Assembly: GCF_027409185.1 (NCBI RefSeq)
Contig: NC_084463.1
Span: 67,875,852-67,939,851 of the forward strand
Reading direction: 5' to 3'
DNA from: Cynocephalus volans
Lineage: Eukaryota > Chordata > Mammalia > Dermoptera > Cynocephalidae
Length of the DNA stretch: 64,000 bases
In this document: piece by piece, positions 60,445 to 64,000 of the stretch
How the letters are laid out: the number at the start of each line of letters is the position of its first letter
Numbering within the stretch: the stretch's first letter is position 1
Notes under the pieces: model-generated
Seen by the model: only the letters and a program-made list of their open reading frames with translations
Databases searched by the model: none
Told to the model about the DNA's origin: nothing
Position numbers and translations under genes: made by a program

Positions 60445-63400
60445 GTGAGCGGGGCGGAGGGGGGCCCGCGCTTCGCGAGAGGACCGGGTCGGGAAAGTTG
60501 GCGCCCGCAGCCCGGCCTCTGGGGGGCGACCCGGTCTCACCCCTCCCGGCCTAGGGCTCCGGGCGGCCCAGGGCGAGACCTGAACTCCTGGGCTCAGGAC
60601 GCAGGCGGGATTAGAGCACAGGGAGGGAGTGAGAGAGACTCCACTCTGCCACAACCTCCTGACTTGGGGGCCTGCCTGCACCTCTCGTCACTGTCCCCCC
60701 TGACGGCCCCAGGGCGCCTTCACACCTGTTTTCTTTCCCCAAACTTTCCCAGGCACTGTGTTCTGCAGTTCCATTTCCAAGGCGTTCATCTCTGTTCTCT
60801 AGCATCCCAAAGGAGCCACAACCCCGTCCAGGAAACACTTCCTCCCCTGATTTCCCACACTCTCTTGGTTTTAGCGTGACCTTCTCTGACATCTTTCAAT
60901 TCCACAGGCGATCTGTGTTCTGTGTTGCGTCCCTTTTGTCAAGTCTTCGGACACTCTCTGTCAGATACTTTTCTGACTTGCCTTCTGATGAAGAAACCTC
61001 TACTCTCTGATGTTCTACCCACACCGTAGTCTTTTTTTTTTCTTTTTTTCTTTTTTTTTTATTCACGGGGCATTTATTGGCTCAAGCTTCTTTTCTGGGT
61101 AGACCTGATGTCTGGTTTTCTGAACCTTTCTAATACTTCTTGTGACCCTACCTCATCCTTCACTCTCCCTTCCCTGGAGTCTCCAGTGCTTTCTCCTTCA
61201 TCTTTTCGTGACTTCCTCATTTAGCCCCTTAAAAAATATTCGTTGAACGAATAAATGTCTTTCTAGACCTCTCCAAACTTGTGCTCTTCTCGGGATGTCT
61301 GTATCAGCAATTCCAGGTGAACACCAGACTCCCTCTGGTTCTAGGCATCCTTCCAGAACTCTCCCGCTTCACTCCTGCTCAGGCATTTCAGCTACCCTCG
61401 ACTTTTACCGTTTGCAGGAATGCCAGACCTCTGATCCAGACTAGGGGAGCTCTCCTTTGAAGGAATCCACTCTCGTGCAGACAGAATCTGAAGGAGGTTC
61501 AGTATCAAACCAACATCTACCTTTTATCCTCACCCTGACCTTGGATACAAGGACCTTAACTCCTGACAGCCCTTTTACCTGCCCACCCTGCGACTTTTAC
61601 TTCTTCAAATTTCCAAAATGAATCTGAACATTGATCTTGTCTGACTACTGTTGAGTCTCCCTTTCAAAAGTGCTTTTGCAACTAATGGTAGGAGGGACCT
61701 GAGAAGGAGTGGGATCATGAGGGACTGGGCACTGGTACCAGGCAATCCTGTAAATATCCTTGTGGCACTTGCATTAATGAAGAATGACTTTTTCTTTTAG
61801 CAGTGAAAGTGCTCTTCAGTCATCCACTTTTTCTTGTGTTTCCCCCCATTAATATATCTTTCTGCCACTTTTTCCATTGGTAAATTAGGAAACAAGCCCC
61901 AGAAAGGACTGGATGCTCTTTGCTATTTTTTCCTGCAAGTATTTCCCAAGTAGCATAATCTCAGGAACTATTTGATATTGCAAATTGTTGAGCATAATCT
62001 TTTATAAAAGGAGATCAGTGACCCTGTGCGTTGGTAGGTTTGTGTCAATACCTAAAGCAAATTTGTGCAATGTAATAATTCTTCAGTGCAACAGATTCAT
62101 ATTTGATACAATGATTTTACTAAAGATAATAATTAGTTTTTGGAGAATTGTTTTTATAATTCTGGTGTTTTCCTTTTACCTAAAAATCAGAATTTACAAA
62201 TTTCTAAAGGGTAATGGCAGTTCCTCTGGTAATTCCAATTTAACCTAAGACTATTTTCAGCAATTTACAGGAGGAGTAGATAAACTGAGAACTCAAGAAG
62301 TTACTGCCAGAAAAAGAGGGAGGAAATAGTCTCTGAGTGTTATCCTTATAAGTCAAATTTGAATGACTCTGGCTTTTTGCTGGGTAAAAAACATGAACTC
62401 AGATAATGGTTTTAAAAATAAGAAACTTGAAAATAATTGTGATGATAAAAAATATATGCAACAGCTAGCTATATGTACTTGCCATGCCATAATTGCTTGC
62501 TAATTTGAAAAGGTCTGTCAGGTGCATATTGAGAACATACAGGTAAATACACTGTAAACATTTTCAACATAACACATGTATAGAAAAGTCTCATCGGCTA
62601 ATTATATCACCAAAAGACTTAGTGGCACACACACGCACACACATTGTATTTCGAAGTAGTGACTTATTTCTGTGTGGCTCCTACCCTCTTTTTATTTTAT
62701 TTGGCAAGCTAGGACACTGCCTCAATAAGTTCTGGTAGATTCATTCTCCTACATTGTCAGGATTCTAAACTTCTCTGAAAACACTTAGAGAAGTAAATTA
62801 TGTCTCATCTATTCCCTCTCATTAGAGCTGAACAACTTTTCTTTTCTTTTTTATTAAATCGCTAAGAATAGTCATTACCAGAGCTCTTACAGATGGGAAT
62901 TTTTAGTTGTTTTGAGTGTTGTGAGCTTTCCTGCATTCCAGCACCATATACTTCGGGAGAAATTGTACTTGCTATGGAAACTCCTATTTTCTCAGTGGTT
63001 CCATCATGAAATATCTGTCTCTTGGGATTTGTTCTTTATTCAGAATGATTTGCAAGTGGGAAAGTGGAGATGAATTTAATAAATACCAGGATATTGCCAA
63101 GTAATTAAACTAGTTAATTTGGCCCATGGAATATTAAAACTCAGGTTTTTGATATTTTAGTAGTCATTTTAGATACATTGATATTATATATAAAGATTAT
63201 AATACTTTTTACTATTTTAATAATAAAAGTAAATTGAATTGGCGAAATTGAAAAAATTCCAGAATTAAGAAGACCTGATTCTAATTTTGCCTTGGACAAC
63301 TAAATACTTATATATCTCTGGGCATATTGCTTTAACTCTCTGGGATCCTTCTCATTTGTAAGGTGTTATACTTAGGGTCCCTCCCTATTCTGAGTTTCTA

Positions 63401-64000
63401 TGAAGACATATATTATATTGTCTGTTTTGGATAAACTGTCATCATGGCATATGAAAGAAAAACAGGGCATATATTATAAGCATTAAAACTTTTGAGGAAA
63501 TAGTTTACTTTCTTAAGTAGGGGCATCAAAGTACTATTTAATTTGCCCAATTATTCAAAGATATCTGAGGCTGTACTACATGGCAAGTATTTTGCTGAGC
63601 TCTGACAAGACAAAGACTGAACAAAACATACCCAGGGCTGGCTGGTTAGCTCAGTTTGTTAGAACATGGTGTTGATAACACCAAGGTCTGGGGTTTGATC
63701 CCTGTTACTAATCAGCTGAAAAAAAAAATTGAAAAAAACATACCTAGTCTTTGACTTTGTAGAACTTTCTTAATTATAGTCTTTATTTTAAGGAAACTGT
63801 ATTGAGGGAAAACATAAGAACTGCAATTGTCTTGGAGATGTCTAAGGGAAGTTTTATTTATTGTCAATTTTAGATGGTTTTGCTCACTGTGAATCTCTGG
63901 GGTGTAGCCATAATAAAAAAAAATAACCGTAAAGACCTGATTGAAGATATATAAATCACTTGTTTTTTATTTTGAAATAATTTAATACGTCAGAACACAT
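60445..64000 (+). other. GUCY1A2: GUCY1A2 intron 1, 5' part
   Basis: The intron begins with GTGAGC immediately after codon 99. Its first 200 bases remain CpG-rich and then drop to AT-rich intronic sequence with no further exon that I can support. Contents include a CT-rich stretch with T-runs at 61031-61060, a short CA run near 62629-62643 and a tRNA-derived SINE at 63636-63730. The open frame running past the donor to 60879 is simple read-through and shows no similarity to the family. No acceptor for exon 2 is visible, which fits the very long first introns of this gene. Confidence 0.85.
63636..63730 (+). mobile_element. tRNA-Ile-derived SINE (CYN-like), full head, with target-site duplication
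   Basis: The element starts GGCTGGCTGGTTAGCTCAG and has a Pol III A box (TAGCTCAGT, 63647-63655), the tRNA-Ile anticodon-arm string GATAACACCAAGG and a B box (GGTTTGATCCC, 63692-63702), then a short A-tail. It is flanked by a 17-base duplication at 63619-63635 and 63731-63747 with two mismatches, so it is a genuine retroposon. It sits in GUCY1A2 intron 1 in sense orientation. Confidence 0.85.

Larger units (their letters stand above)
58920..60640. promoter_or_regulatory. GUCY1A2: CpG island spanning GUCY1A2 promoter and exon 1
   Basis: CpG dinucleotides are dense and G+C is very high across this block, in sharp contrast to the AT-rich DNA on both sides. It contains GC boxes such as GGGCGGG at 59227, an E-box CACGTG at 59634, and many GCC/GGC runs. 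A housekeeping-style, TATA-poor promoter is expected. The only TATA-like string, GATAAAGGG at 59670, sits inside a G-rich tract. The transcription start cannot be fixed from sequence. Long open frames on both strands in this block are a by-product of high G+C. Confidence 0.9.

Noticed and set aside
60445..60879. Extension of the GUCY1A2 frame beyond codon 99
   Set aside because: A good GTGAGC donor follows codon 99, and the next residues do not resemble the family protein, so this is intronic read-through.
63636..63730. A functional tRNA-Ile gene
   Set aside because: The anticodon arm and B box resemble tRNA-Ile, but the acceptor stem does not pair, an A-tail follows and target-site duplications flank it. 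It is a SINE.

Overview
This is nuclear DNA from a placental mammal. It is AT-rich, contains spliced-gene architecture, has one strong CpG island, and is crowded with LINE-1, LINE-2, MIR, MaLR-type LTR and Tigger-like fossils. The young SINEs are derived from tRNA-Ile (head GGCTGGTTAGCTCAG, anticodon-position GATAACACC, tail ending CCAGCTGCC plus A-run). I see no Alu, B1/B2, carnivore tRNA-Lys SINE or Ves-type bat SINE. From memory, tRNA-Ile SINEs of this kind are the CYN elements of the colugo (Dermoptera, Galeopterus), so that is my best guess at the host. It is an inference, not a search result.

Only one protein-coding gene can be supported. Exon 1 of GUCY1A2 (alpha-2 subunit of the nitric-oxide-sensitive soluble guanylate cyclase) lies on the + strand at 60148-60444. 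It sits inside a CpG island of about 1.7 kb (58.9-60.6 kb) and ends in a phase-0 GTGAGC splice donor. The remaining exons lie beyond the window, and 60445-64000 is the start of intron 1. The 5' leader carries a 29-codon upstream ORF in good context, and a strong G-quadruplex-type purine tract lies further upstream.

The first 58.9 kb is intergenic upstream DNA with no credible coding gene. Layout: 0.5-0.9 kb, a GC-rich retrocopy of an mRNA end with target-site duplications; 3.2-9.2 kb, antisense LINE-1 blocks plus an old sense LINE-1 end; 10-17 kb, LTR, MIR and old LINE-1 remnants; 17.9-20 kb, an antisense LINE-1 5' UTR/ORF1 remnant and a palindromic MITE; 20.4-24 kb, a LINE-2 pair; 25-29.5 kb, two LTRs and a SINE joined to LINE-1 3' ends; 32-34.6 kb, LINE-2, an internally deleted LINE-1 and a SINE; 35.0-35.7 kb, a repeat-free CpG-retaining stretch that looks like a conserved regulatory element; 36.8-37.4 kb, a Tigger-like transposon; 40-44.4 kb, LINE-1s nested three deep, each boundary marked by target-site duplications; 45-55 kb, more LINE-1, LINE-2, LTR and MIR remnants; 55.3-58.9 kb, mostly single-copy sequence leading into the promoter.

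I found no undescribed biological system. The points most worth a second look are the GUCY1A2 leader (upstream ORF, G-tract, alanine-coding repeat), the CpG-retaining element near 35 kb, the SINE/LINE-1 junction near 28.6 kb, the nested LINE-1 stack at 41.7-44.4 kb and the pair of small palindromic elements. Repeat assignments are from recall of consensus sequences and not from a library search; outer boundaries are approximate unless target-site duplications are given.
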